Positions 39,090 to 48,338 of a stretch of 64,000 nt of DNA are shown here, piece after piece. The notes below the pieces were generated by a model. It saw only the letters and a program-made list of their open reading frames with translations, searched no databases and was not told where the DNA came from. The position numbers were made by a program, and so were the translations under genes. Position 1 is the stretch's first letter. Every line of letters begins with the position of its first letter. Source of the DNA: Haloterrigena salifodinae (GTDB taxonomy: Archaea > Halobacteriota > Halobacteria > Halobacteriales > Natrialbaceae). The stretch lies in NCBI RefSeq assembly GCF_003977755.1, contig NZ_RQWN01000001.1:62001-126000 (forward strand). Direction: 5' to 3'.

Positions 39090-41216
39090 TCAGTCGGTTC
39101 GCTCGAGGCCGGTGATCTCGAACCGCGCGCCGCCGTCGGCGCCCTCGGTCACGCGGACGTCCCAGCCGTGGGCGTCGGCCACCTGTTCGACGATCGAGAG
39201 GCCGAACCCGGTTCCGTCCTCGGCGGTCGAGTAGCCGGACTCGAGCGCTCGTTCGCGTTGCGTCTCGGCGATTCCGTCGCCGTCGTCTTCCACGAAGAAG
39301 CCGTCCTCGAGTCCGCCGACGGCGACCGTTACGTCCGCGCCGCCGTGTTCGATCGCGTTCCGCATGAGGTTCTCGAAGAGCTGCCGGAGACGGCTTCGGT
39401 CGGCCCGAATTGTCCGGTCGAGATCGGCGACGAGCGTCGCCTCGGCGGTCGCGACGTGGTCCCAGCAGCACCGGGCGAACGCGTCGAGGGCGACCGGTTC
39501 CATCTCCCCGATTCGCTCGCCGTCGTTGGCCAGCGACAGTAGATCCGTGATCAACGCGCTCATCCGTTGGTGGGCCCGCCCGATCTCGTCGAGGTGCTCG
39601 CTGTCGCAGTCCTCCCGGGCCAGTTCCAGTCGGCCCTGAGCGATGGTGAGCGGGTTTCGGAGATCGTGGCTCGCGACGGACGCGAACTCCGCCAGTTGCT
39701 CCTCGCGCTCCTTGCGACTCGAGATGTCCCGTCCGATGCTCAACACCGCCGTCTCCCCCCGGTAGGAGATCATACTGGAACTGATCTCGACGGGGAACGT
39801 TTCCCCGGACTTCGTCTCGTGGACCGTCTCGAAGACCTGCACCTCGTTCTCCGGCATCTCCTCGATGAGGGCCGTGACTTCCTCGTCGTCGAGGCCCGCG
39901 TCGATCTCATGCGGGCGCATCGAACGCAGTTCCGCCTTCGAATAGCCGAGCGTTTCGACGGCGGCGTCGTTCACCGTCAGGAACGTCTGGTCGGGTCCGA
40001 TAACCCAGGCCGTATCGTTCATCCCGTTGATCAGTTCCTCGTACTCCGCGCGGGCCTGCTCGAGGTCGCGTTCGCGCTCCTTTCGGTCGGTGATGTCCTG
40101 AACCGCGCCGCGGAGCGTGACGACCGTCCCGTCTTCGACTGTCGGAACGCCTTGAACGCGAAGCCAGCAGATCTCGTCGTCCGGTCGTCGCGCCCGCACT
40201 TCCATGTCGAAGGGGTCGCCGTAGTCGAGCGCCGCTTCGACGGCGCATTCGACGGCCGGGCGGTCGTCCTCGTGGTAGACTGAGAGGGCCTCCTCCAGCG
40301 AGGGCACCTCGTCGTACCCCAGCAGTTCGAAGAGGTGGTCCGTCCAGAACACGTCCCTCGTGTCCGTATCGAGCTCCCAGCCGCCGACGTCGGCGATGCG
40401 TTCGGTCTTCTCGAGGAGGTCGCTCGTCCGCTCGAGTTCCCGCTCGCGTCGCTTTCGGTCGGTGATGTCGCGGACGAAGCCGACGATTCGGGAGACGGTT
40501 TCGCCGTCGAAGACCGGTTTGGTCTCGACGCGAACCCACCGCCGTTCGCCATCGGGGCGAACCACGCGGTATTCCATCTCGTCTTCCGCACCGTTCGAGA
40601 GTCGCTCCATCGACCGGCGCACGCGCTCCCGGTCGTCGGGGTGGACGGCGTCGAGGAAGGACTCGGAATCCTCCCGAAGGGTGTCGATCGGCCGGCCCCA
40701 GATCGCTTCGTACGCGGAGTTGACGAACAGCAGTTCGCTCCAGTCGCCGTCGAACAGAAAGAGCACGTCGTTCGTGTTCTCGGCGATTTGAGAGAGTTTC
40801 CGCTCGGCGTCCTCGATGGCGCGTCTCGCTCGATACTGTTCGACGGCGTTGGCGATCCGGTTTGCCAGCACCGCGTACTGACTGGTGGTGGACTCCTTCT
40901 GGAGGTAATCCGTGACGCCGGCCGAAATCGCCTCGCTGGCGACCGCTTCGCTGCCCTTGCCCGTAAACAGGAGAAACGGCAGGTCGGGGTAGTCCGCGCG
41001 GACGGCCTCGAGAAACGCGATCCCGTCCCGACCGGGCATGTCGTAGTCCGAGACGACGCAGTCGACCTCGTGGTCGGCGAGGAACGCGAGGCCCTCTCCG
41101 GCGCCGGCGACCGTTTCGACGCTGAACCGGTCGTCCTCCCGCTCGAGAACGGTCGCGGCTAACTCGGCAAGACTCGGATCGCCGTCGACGAGAAGAATCC
41201 GAACGGTATCGCCCAT
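39090..41216 (-). CDS. Receiver-PAS-PAS-PAS-HisKA-HATPase sensor histidine kinase
   Basis: 708 residues from ATG 41216. An N-terminal receiver domain (phosphoacceptor Asp57 in VVSDYDMPGRDG) precedes three PAS domains, each ending in a DITDRK-type PAC segment, then HisKA with [13 protein letters not shown] and a HATPase with NLMRNAIEHGG, DDGDGI and GTGFGLSIVEQV. No transmembrane segments, so it senses internal signals. The receiver at the N-terminus implies input from another kinase. It lies directly right of the cassette array. No output regulator is adjacent. Confidence 0.92.
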   Translation of the reverse strand: MGDTVRILLVDGDPSLAELAATVLEREDDRFSVETVAGAGEGLAFLADHEVDCVVSDYDMPGRDGIAFLEAVRADYPDLPFLLFTGKGSEAVASEAISAGVTDYLQKESTTSQYAVLANRIANAVEQYRARRAIEDAERKLSQIAENTNDVLFLFDGDWSELLFVNSAYEAIWGRPIDTLREDSESFLDAVHPDDRERVRRSMERLSNGAEDEMEYRVVRPDGERRWVRVETKPVFDGETVSRIVGFVRDITDRKRRERELERTSDLLEKTERIADVGGWELDTDTRDVFWTDHLFELLGYDEVPSLEEALSVYHEDDRPAVECAVEAALDYGDPFDMEVRARRPDDEICWLRVQGVPTVEDGTVVTLRGAVQDITDRKERERDLEQARAEYEELINGMNDTAWVIGPDQTFLTVNDAAVETLGYSKAELRSMRPHEIDAGLDDEEVTALIEEMPENEVQVFETVHETKSGETFPVEISSSMISYRGETAVLSIGRDISSRKEREEQLAEFASVASHDLRNPLTIAQGRLELAREDCDSEHLDEIGRAHQRMSALITDLLSLANDGERIGEMEPVALDAFARCCWDHVATAEATLVADLDRTIRADRSRLRQLFENLMRNAIEHGGADVTVAVGGLEDGFFVEDDGDGIAETQRERALESGYSTAEDGTGFGLSIVEQVADAHGWDVRVTEGADGGARFEITGLERTD

Positions 41217-41354
41217 TACCATTGCACACGACTTCGATACCAAAATTGTTCTGGCGTCCCTCCGAGGCTCGACTGACGGTTCCGGGCGCCCCGCGACTCG
41301 AGGTCAACCTCGTTAGGCACATCGTTTTTGACGGAATTCGTTGGAGAGTCCCGT

Positions 41355-41612
41355 ATGGTGGACAAGACCCTTTCCGCCGAGGAACTCACACGCGACGAGG
41401 TCGCCGAACGACTCCGCGAACTGGCCGACGAACTCGAGGGCGACGGCCCGGCGTCGGTCCGGACGGGGAACAAGACGGTTGACCTCCGGCCGTCGCAGTC
41501 GATCGCCTACGAACTGGGCGTCCGCGAGCGGTCGTCGATCCTGCGGGGCTCGCACGAAACGATCTCCCTCAAAATGGACTGGAAGCCGCCGAAGTCGTCC
41601 GACGAGGGGTAA
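41355..41612 (+). CDS. Amphi-Trp domain protein
   Basis: 85 residues from ATG 41355. The C-terminal ELGVRERSSILRGSHETISL followed by KMDWKPP is typical of the short amphi-Trp proteins of haloarchaea; the first half is an acidic amphipathic helix (RDEVAERLRELADELEGD). No enzymatic residues. Role unknown. Confidence 0.75.
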   Translation: MVDKTLSAEELTRDEVAERLRELADELEGDGPASVRTGNKTVDLRPSQSIAYELGVRERSSILRGSHETISLKMDWKPPKSSDEG

Positions 41613-41643
41613 GCGGCGCCGTCGCCGACTCGTCACAATTTCT

Positions 41644-42510
41644 TCACGGGAACCCGATGCCGGCGAGCGGCTTGAACCAGACGGCGGTGACGAGCACGGC
41701 GAGGAAGACGTAGGAGCCCCGAACGAGCAACATCGTGGCGACGGTCGGATCCGCGCGGCGGGCGACGAGCGCGACCGCGCCGAAAGCGAGCGCGGCCAGC
41801 GCCGTCGTCGGCGGGAAGACGCGAGCGACGGCGAAGGCGAGGACGGCCAGCAAGGCCGTCAGCATCAGCCCGTAGGCCAGCGCGTACGCGCGGTCCGGCC
41901 CGACGGCGACGGCGACGGTACGCTTCTCGATCGACCGGTCGTAGTCGTAGTCCTGAGTGTCGTCGATGACCTTGATCCCCGACAGGAGCACGAGGAAGAC
42001 GAGGGCGAACCCCGCCGCGACGCCGCTGATCGTCCCGGCCTGCACGTAGAACCCGCCGAGGATCGCGAGGGCGATCCCGAGCGGGTAGCCGGTCGTCGCG
42101 GTAAGCGGGTTCGTGTCCAACTGCGGCGCGTGGTGGTAGGCGATCAGCCACGTGGGCAGCGTCAGGGCGACCGCGGTCGGATCGACGAGCGCCCACAGGA
42201 GCACGCAGCAGGCGGCGAAGACCGTCGTCGAAAGCGCTAGACCTACACGACACCCTCGCTCGGTCAGCGGGTGCTCGTCGTCCTCGCCGCGAATGTGGAA
42301 GTCGACGTAGCCGTCCTTGACGTGAGCCGTGTAGACCGCGGCGAAGATCGCGACGGCGTGGATCGCCGCGAGCGTCGCCTCGATCCGCCCGGCGAGGACC
42401 GCACCGAACAGCGCCGCTGCGACCGGTGGCGTCATGAAGACGGGGTGGACCTGTGACAGGAACGCTTGCGCCGTCGCTCGCGGGCCCGTGCCGGTTCTCG
42501 CGAGGGCCAT
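41644..42510 (-). CDS. UbiA family prenyltransferase
   Basis: 288 residues from ATG 42510, about eight membrane helices. The two Asp-rich motifs that bind Mg-prenyl diphosphate are KDGYVDFHIRGEDDEHP (about residues 65-81) and IDDTQDYDYDRSIEKRT (about 180-196), the latter a clear DxxxD motif. Typical of enzymes prenylating quinone or polar lipid precursors. Which acceptor is unclear. The C-terminus is hydrophobic (VFLAVLVTAVWFKPLAGIGF). No clustered partner enzymes. Confidence 0.88.
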   Translation of the reverse strand: MALARTGTGPRATAQAFLSQVHPVFMTPPVAAALFGAVLAGRIEATLAAIHAVAIFAAVYTAHVKDGYVDFHIRGEDDEHPLTERGCRVGLALSTTVFAACCVLLWALVDPTAVALTLPTWLIAYHHAPQLDTNPLTATTGYPLGIALAILGGFYVQAGTISGVAAGFALVFLVLLSGIKVIDDTQDYDYDRSIEKRTVAVAVGPDRAYALAYGLMLTALLAVLAFAVARVFPPTTALAALAFGAVALVARRADPTVATMLLVRGSYVFLAVLVTAVWFKPLAGIGFP

Positions 42511-42684
42511 ACTCGAGCGACAACGAACTGATGTATAATACCCGGGCCGGCACGCCGTTCGCTGCGGGTCGGGTGCCCTTGAACTCCAGATACGCTCACC
42601 GCGAATTCGGGCCGGTACTCTCCGCAACCGGCGCGTCGCTCCGTAACGCACAGTTTGATGTGCCGTCCCGTGCCACTGACAGGC

Positions 42685-44376
42685 ATGACAGAGGGGTATA
42701 CCGGAGCCGATCTCTTCACGGACGCGCTCGAGTCCTACGGCGTCGACTACGTCTTCGGGAATCCGGGAACGACGGAGTTGCCGATCGTGGAAGCGATCGG
42801 CGAGAGCGACCTCGAGTACCGGCTCGGGCTCCACGAGGACATCGCGGTCGGGATGGCCGGCGGCTACGCCCAGCGGCGTCGGTACCACGCCCACCACGAC
42901 GACTCGATCACGCCGGTCGGCGTGGCGAACCTCCACATTGCGCCCGGACTGGCTCACGGACTGGGGAACCTCTACGCGGCCAAGGTTGCCGGCGCGCCGC
43001 TGGTCGTCACCGCGGGTAACCACAGCACCGACTTCCGCCACGAGGAGCCGATCCTCTCGGGTCGACTCGCCGACATGGCTCGCCAGTTCTGCAAGTGGTC
43101 CGACGAGGTGCTCGACGTCGCCGCGCTACCGACGATGCTGCGACGGGCGTTCCGGGTCGCGATGACGCCCCCGACCGGGCCGGTCTTCCTCGCGTTACCG
43201 CTCGACGTCACGATGGCCGAGACCGACGCCGAGCCCGAGCGGCTGGGCCCGATCCCGAACGCGGGCAGCGGCGACCCCGCACAGCTCGAGCGGGCCGCCG
43301 ACCTGCTGGCCGAGGCCGACGATCCGGCGTTGGTCGTCGGCGACCACGTCGCCCGCTCGGGCGCCGACGCCGTCGCCGCGGCGGTCGAACTTGCCGAGGC
43401 GACCGGCGCCCGCGTCCACGGCGAGATCCTCTCCTGCGAGGTCGACTTCCCGACCGACCACGACCAGTGGGTTTCCTACCTGCCGACCAGCGAGGACGCC
43501 GCCGCGACGTTGATGGACACCGACACGATCTGCTTCGCCGGCGTGTCGACGAACACGACGCTGACACGCCATGAGGAGGCGCTGGTCGATCCCGACACGA
43601 CCTGCATCCACCTCAGCGACGACGCCTGGGAGGTCGGGAAGAACCAGCCCGCCGACGCGGCCGTCGTCGGCGACCCCGGACTGGTTATGCAGGAACTGAC
43701 CGAGCGCGTGCAGGGCAAACTCTCCGACGACGTCGTGGCCGACCGCCTCGAGTCGGTCGCCGAGGTGAAGGAACTGGTCGCGGCCAAGATGTCGGACTAC
43801 GGCGAGGGCGACGGCGAGGACGACCCGCGCGCTTCGAAGGCCGAACTGGTCGACGCGATGGAACGCGTCGCGGGCGACGCCGCCATCGTCGACGAGGGCG
43901 TCACCTCGAAGTACGCCATGCTGACGCGGTGGGAGTTCGCGCCCGAGCAGTACATCTCGAACAAGGGCGGCGGCCTCGGCTACGGGCTCCCGGCGGCGGT
44001 CGGCGCGGCCGTCGCGGAGGCCCAGCGGGACGACCCCCGCGACGTGGTCGGCTTCATCGGCGACGGCTCCTACCAGTACTACCCCCACTCGATCTACAGC
44101 GCCGCCCGCTACGATCTGGACCTGACGGTCGTCATCTCGGACAACCGCAACTACCGCATCCTCAAGGACAACACCCTCCACCTCATGGGCGGCGAGGAAG
44201 AGGACTACGAGTTCGTCGGCATGGACTTCGATCCCGGCGTCGACCTCGTGCAAAACGCCGAGAGCCACGGTGCCAGCGCCGAACTCGTCGAAACTCCCGA
44301 CGAAATCGACGGGACGCTCGCGGACGCGCTGGCCCGGGACGGCCCAGACGTCCTCGACGTGTTGGTCCACGACTGA
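42685..44376 (+). CDS. Thiamine diphosphate enzyme (acetolactate synthase/benzoylformate decarboxylase-like)
   Basis: 563 residues from ATG 42685. N-terminal pyrimidine-binding domain with GVDYVFGNPGTTELPIVEAI and LGLHEDIAVGMAGGYAQ; the central domain includes LVVGDHVARSGADA; the C-terminal TPP domain has GDGSYQYYPHSIYSA and DNRNY (the GDG-Nx motif). The sequence NPGTTE matches benzoylformate-decarboxylase-like enzymes that act on 2-oxo acids. The catalytic Glu would be the E of LGLHED. No small regulatory subunit or ketol-acid genes nearby, so it is not the biosynthetic ALS operon. Confidence 0.88.
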   Translation: MTEGYTGADLFTDALESYGVDYVFGNPGTTELPIVEAIGESDLEYRLGLHEDIAVGMAGGYAQRRRYHAHHDDSITPVGVANLHIAPGLAHGLGNLYAAKVAGAPLVVTAGNHSTDFRHEEPILSGRLADMARQFCKWSDEVLDVAALPTMLRRAFRVAMTPPTGPVFLALPLDVTMAETDAEPERLGPIPNAGSGDPAQLERAADLLAEADDPALVVGDHVARSGADAVAAAVELAEATGARVHGEILSCEVDFPTDHDQWVSYLPTSEDAAATLMDTDTICFAGVSTNTTLTRHEEALVDPDTTCIHLSDDAWEVGKNQPADAAVVGDPGLVMQELTERVQGKLSDDVVADRLESVAEVKELVAAKMSDYGEGDGEDDPRASKAELVDAMERVAGDAAIVDEGVTSKYAMLTRWEFAPEQYISNKGGGLGYGLPAAVGAAVAEAQRDDPRDVVGFIGDGSYQYYPHSIYSAARYDLDLTVVISDNRNYRILKDNTLHLMGGEEEDYEFVGMDFDPGVDLVQNAESHGASAELVETPDEIDGTLADALARDGPDVLDVLVHD

Positions 44377-44501
44377 GCCGAGCGCCGAACGGCCGGACCC
44401 TCGAGGACGGACGACGGCCGATCGAGGGGCGGCTGCATCGGTCTCTCAACAGTAGGCCGGTAGACACTTGAACGTCGTTGGTGCAGAGAGAGGTATCACG
44501 G

Positions 44502-46391
44502 ATGGGCTGGATGATCAACCCGTACAGCATCGTGCTGTTGCTGTCCCTCGCCGTCGCCGTCGGGACCGCGGTCGCAGCGTGGCGGTCGCGTCCGACCGCC
44601 GGTTCGGTCCCCCTCTCCGCGCTGATGGCGAGCGTCGCGTTCTGGCTGGGAACGCACGTCCTCGAGATCGAGTCGACGGCGTTCGTCTGGAAGGCCCACT
44701 GGGCGGACCTCCAGTGGGTCCCTGCCGCCCTCATCCCGACGCTGGTTCTCGTCTTCGCCCTCGAGTACACGGGTCGGGACCGCTGGCTCACCCGTCGCCG
44801 ATTCGGGCTGTTAGCGCTCGAGCCGCTGGTCATGATCGGCCTGTTGGCGCTCAATGGTCGGACCCGCGTCCTGTGGGAGCCGCCGATCGAGGCGGCGGTC
44901 CCGCTAAACGTCCCGTGGGCCAGTCCGGCGACGGTCGCCACCGCGGAGCCGAATCTCGGACTGTTCGTCCACCTCGCGTACGCGACGCTCTGTCTCGCGG
45001 CCACCGCTCTCATCGTCCTCGACGTCGCGGTCCGGAGCAACAGCCTCCACCGCTGGCAGGGGATCGCCGTCCTCGTCGCGGTGGCGGTTCCGTGGGCGTC
45101 GGCCGTCGTCGCGAGTTCGTCCCTCGAGATCATCGGGACGACCCCGATCGGACTGACGATCACCGGGCTCGCGATCACGTTCGGCCTCTACCGCTACCGC
45201 CTGCTCGAGCTCGCGCCGATCGCGCGCAACGAGGTCGTCGCCAACCTCGAGGACGGCGTGCTCGTCGTCGACGCCGACCGGCGGATCATCGACAGCAACC
45301 CGGTCGCACAGCGGCTCTTCGACCGGGACCGCGATGCGCTCGTCGGCACCCCCGTCGACGACGTCGTTCCGACGGTCGACGTCGACGCAGTAATCGATGC
45401 AACCCCCGACGGCGACGGTCACGACGGCCAGTTCTCGCTCGACGACGGCGCTGAGCGTCGCATCTACGAGCTCTCGGCCTCGCCCATCGACGGCCGCGGC
45501 GGCCCCCTCGGCTGGACGCTCGTCGTCCACGACGTGACCGACCGCGTCCGACGAGAGCGTGAACTCGAGCGCAAGAACCGAAAGCTCGACGAGTTCGCCA
45601 GCGTGGTCAGTCACGACCTGCGCAACCCGCTGACGGTATCGAAGGGGTACCTCGAGTTACTCGAGGAGGAGTACGATCCCGAGCACGTCCGCACGATCGC
45701 CCGGTCTCACGAGCGGATGGAGGAACTGATCGACGACGTCCTCACCCTCGCCCGCCAGGGGCAGGCCGCCCTCGAGCCCGAACCGGTCGCCCTCGGGCCG
45801 GCGGCGAGGGCGGCCTGGGAGACAGTCAACACGGGCGACGCCGCGCTTACGGTCGCCGACGACCGGACGATCCGCGCCGACCCCGCGCAGTTCCGCCAGT
45901 TGCTCGAGAACCTGTTTCGCAACAGTGTCGAGCATGGCTCGACAAGTCCTCCTTCGCACGCTCAGGAGGACACCGGAAGACGCTCCGCGTCTTCCGAGCC
46001 CTCGGTCGCTGACGCTCCCGAGGACAGCGTGGAACACGGTTCGACGAACCCTCCTTCGCACGCTCAGGAGGATCGCGTGGAGCACGGCTCTGCGTCCCTC
46101 GAGTCGCGGCCTCGCCAGCAGGTCGAACGCGACGGCGGCGCCGTCACCGTCACCGTCGGCGCGCTCGAGGACGGGTTCTACGTGGCGGACACGGGTCGAG
46201 GATTCGCGGACGAACCCGACCGCCTCTTCGAGCCGGGATACACGACCGGCGACGGGGGAACGGGGCTCGGACTGTCGATCGTCGCCGACATCGTCGACCA
46301 CCACGGCTGGTCGATCGCGGCGATCGACGCCGACGGCGCGCGATTCGAGATTACCGGCGTCGAGTTCGTCGAGGCGACCGAGGAGGAATGA
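44502..46391 (+). CDS. 7TM-PAS-HisKA-HATPase sensor histidine kinase with internal repeat in the N box
   Basis: 629 residues from ATG 44502. Seven hydrophobic segments (about 1-240) form the 7TMR histidine-kinase N-terminal module, then a PAS domain ([15 protein letters not shown]), HisKA ([13 protein letters not shown]) and a HATPase. Within the ATP-binding N box, after [10 protein letters not shown], an extra ~60 residues repeat [16 protein letters not shown] and [16 protein letters not shown]. The G box ([16 protein letters not shown]) is intact. Whether activity survives the loop expansion is uncertain. No cognate receiver adjoins it. Confidence 0.9.
   Translation: MGWMINPYSIVLLLSLAVAVGTAVAAWRSRPTAGSVPLSALMASVAFWLGTHVLEIESTAFVWKAHWADLQWVPAALIPTLVLVFALEYTGRDRWLTRRRFGLLALEPLVMIGLLALNGRTRVLWEPPIEAAVPLNVPWASPATVATAEPNLGLFVHLAYATLCLAATALIVLDVAVRSNSLHRWQGIAVLVAVAVPWASAVVASSSLEIIGTTPIGLTITGLAITFGLYRYRLLELAPIARNEVVANLEDGVLVVDADRRIIDSNPVAQRLFDRDRDALVGTPVDDVVPTVDVDAVIDATPDGDGHDGQFSLDDGAERRIYELSASPIDGRGGPLGWTLVVHDVTDRVRRERELERKNRKLDEFASVVSHDLRNPLTVSKGYLELLEEEYDPEHVRTIARSHERMEELIDDVLTLARQGQAALEPEPVALGPAARAAWETVNTGDAALTVADDRTIRADPAQFRQLLENLFRNSVEHGSTSPPSHAQEDTGRRSASSEPSVADAPEDSVEHGSTNPPSHAQEDRVEHGSASLESRPRQQVERDGGAVTVTVGALEDGFYVADTGRGFADEPDRLFEPGYTTGDGGTGLGLSIVADIVDHHGWSIAAIDADGARFEITGVEFVEATEEE
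45924..46095 (+). repeat. In-frame tandem units within the kinase N box
   Basis: Three starts of the VEHGS unit occur (45927, 46030, 46077); the block CCTCCTTCGCACGCTCAGGA (then GG) appears twice (45950s and 46050s) and is self-complementary (CCTCC/GGAGG), and GGAAGACGC...GCGTCTTCC forms another hairpin. All additions keep frame. This is a palindromic repeat expansion in coding DNA. Confidence 0.75.
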
Positions 46392-46422
46392 GGGGCGGCG
46401 ACTCGAGCCCTCGCCGTCAGCG

Positions 46423-47838
46423 CTACGGCCGCCGCACGCCCTCACCGTCTTCGGTTTCCGGGAAGAGTTTGCCCGGATTCAGCGTCCCCGTCGGATCGAG
46501 CGCGTGTTTGATCGACCGCATGGCGTCGACGGCGCCAGCGCCGTGTTCCGGCTCGAGGTACTTCCGTTTTCCCTGACCGATGCCGTGTTCGCCGGTCGCG
46601 GTCCCGCCTATTTCGATCGCCCGCTCGACGACCTCGCGGTAGACCCGTTCGCCCCGCTCGAGTTGGTCGGGATCGGCCGGATCGACGAGGGGACTGTAGT
46701 GGAGGTTGCCGTCCCCCGCGTGCCCGTAACAGGGGACGAGGAGGTCGCGCTCGTCGGCGAGCCGTTTGACCTCGCGGACGATCTCTGGGTAGGAACTGAT
46801 CGGCACCGTCACGTCGCCGGGGTGGAGCGGCCGGAGCTCCGGTTCGTAGTTCCGCATGGCGTACGCCAGCTCCCGGCGGGCCTCCCAGAGATCGGCCATC
46901 GCTGTCTCGTCGGCGCTCACTTCGAACTGGCGGACGCCGTAGCCCTCGAAGATCGTCCGGCAGAGGTCGATCTCCGTCTCGATCCCGTGGTTAGCGTGGA
47001 ACTCGAGGAAGACCATCGGCGCGTCGGGGAGGTCGCCGCCGAGGTAGCGGTTTGCCATCCGGGCGCTCAGCCCGTCGACGAGTTCGATCTTGGCGACGTC
47101 GACCTCGGTGCGCACCGCCTCGGAGATGGCCTCGGCCGCGTCCTCGAGCGTCTCGAAGATGGCCCGTCCGCCGCGGATCTGTTCCGGCCGGCCCGACAAC
47201 TGGAGGGTGGCTTCGGTGACCACCGCCAGCGTCCCCTCGCTGCCAACGAGCAGGTCGGTCAGGTTGTAGCCGCTCGAGGTCTTGCTCGCCCGCGACCCGG
47301 TCTCGACGACGGTGCCGTCAGCGAGGACGGCCTCGAGGCCGAGCACCCAGTCGGCGACCTCGCCGTACCTGACCGTCTGCATCCCGCTGGCGTCGGTTGC
47401 GATCATCCCGCCGATCGTGGAGATGTCACCCGAGGAGGGCAGCGGCGGGAAGAAGAGACCGTCCGGTGCGACATGCTCGTCGACGGCCGAGCCGATGATC
47501 CCGGGTCCGACGTCGATCTGAAAGTCGTCGGGCCGGTAGTCGACGATATCGTCCATCCGCGTCAGATCGAGGCTGATCCCGCCATGGGCCGGGACAGCGT
47601 TACCTTCGAGTCCCGTGCCGGCCGCGTAGGGCGTGACGGGAACGCCGCGCTCGGTCGCGGCCTCGAGGACGGCTGAGACATCAGCCGTGCGCTCGGGGTA
47701 GACGACCGCGTCCGGGAACACGCCGCCGCTCTGCTCGGTGCCGAAATCGGTCGCGTGCGAGTCTCGGCGTCCCTCTGCGAACGAGACCTGATCGTCCGCG
47801 AGGTCGAGATCCTCGAGGAACGAGCAGTCGTGTGTCAT
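46423..47838 (-). CDS. FAD-linked oxidase (glycolate/D-lactate dehydrogenase type)
   Basis: 471 residues. N-terminal PCMH-type FAD domain: PDAVVYPERTADVSAVL, TPYAAGTGLEGNAVP, and the FAD-binding LPSSGDISTIGGMIATDASG. C-terminal GlcD/D-LDH domain includes CYGHAGDGNLHYSPL (metal/acid site) and TGEHGIGQGKRKYLE, both diagnostic. It oxidises a 2-hydroxy acid such as D-lactate or glycolate to the 2-oxo acid. No Fe-S partner gene (GlcE/F) is visible in the vicinity. Membrane association is peripheral. Confidence 0.92.
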   Translation of the reverse strand: MTHDCSFLEDLDLADDQVSFAEGRRDSHATDFGTEQSGGVFPDAVVYPERTADVSAVLEAATERGVPVTPYAAGTGLEGNAVPAHGGISLDLTRMDDIVDYRPDDFQIDVGPGIIGSAVDEHVAPDGLFFPPLPSSGDISTIGGMIATDASGMQTVRYGEVADWVLGLEAVLADGTVVETGSRASKTSSGYNLTDLLVGSEGTLAVVTEATLQLSGRPEQIRGGRAIFETLEDAAEAISEAVRTEVDVAKIELVDGLSARMANRYLGGDLPDAPMVFLEFHANHGIETEIDLCRTIFEGYGVRQFEVSADETAMADLWEARRELAYAMRNYEPELRPLHPGDVTVPISSYPEIVREVKRLADERDLLVPCYGHAGDGNLHYSPLVDPADPDQLERGERVYREVVERAIEIGGTATGEHGIGQGKRKYLEPEHGAGAVDAMRSIKHALDPTGTLNPGKLFPETEDGEGVRRP

Positions 47839-47933
47839 ACGAGCCCATTATCCACTATCCGCATCAACGTTTCCCACCGTTTCGAGAGTTGCCGAAAGAT
47901 ACCACTACGGGACTCCCCGCCGTATCGGTGCGT

Positions 47934-48230
47934 ATGACCGACGAGTCGCTTCGCGAACGGGCACAGGAACTCCACCGACACCTCGAGGCGACCGCCGAAT
48001 TGCCGATCGATCGGACGGCGAACCGCTGGCTCGGCGAGGCCGAAGCCGTCGCGCGCGACGTGGCGACGAGCGACCTCGACGAAGAGACGACCCTCGAGCG
48101 CGTCGCGAAGGTCCAGCACCTGCTCGGGGAAGTCGACGAAACGGGCCACGAGGAAGCCGACGATCACCTCGAGGCGGCAAAGGAGGTCTGTACGGAGATT
48201 CTCGAGGACGACGGAGCGACGCCTTCATAG
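47934..48230 (+). CDS. Small helical acidic protein of unknown function
   Basis: 98 residues from ATG 47934. Almost entirely helical (LRERAQELHRHLEATAELPI, LERVAKVQHLLGEVDETGHE, LEAAKEVCTEILED), with no motifs; a single Cys near the C-terminus. It resembles the many conserved short haloarchaeal coiled proteins. It is divergent from the FAD oxidase gene. Confidence 0.7.
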   Translation: MTDESLRERAQELHRHLEATAELPIDRTANRWLGEAEAVARDVATSDLDEETTLERVAKVQHLLGEVDETGHEEADDHLEAAKEVCTEILEDDGATPS

Positions 48231-48338
48231 TCGCGTTCAGTCCCGTTGCGACGCGAGCCGACCGGGCGACGCGGCGATTCTTTCTTCCATAGAATGGACG
48301 GCGGCATTTATTTCGGGACGCGCAGAAATGGCTGGTAT

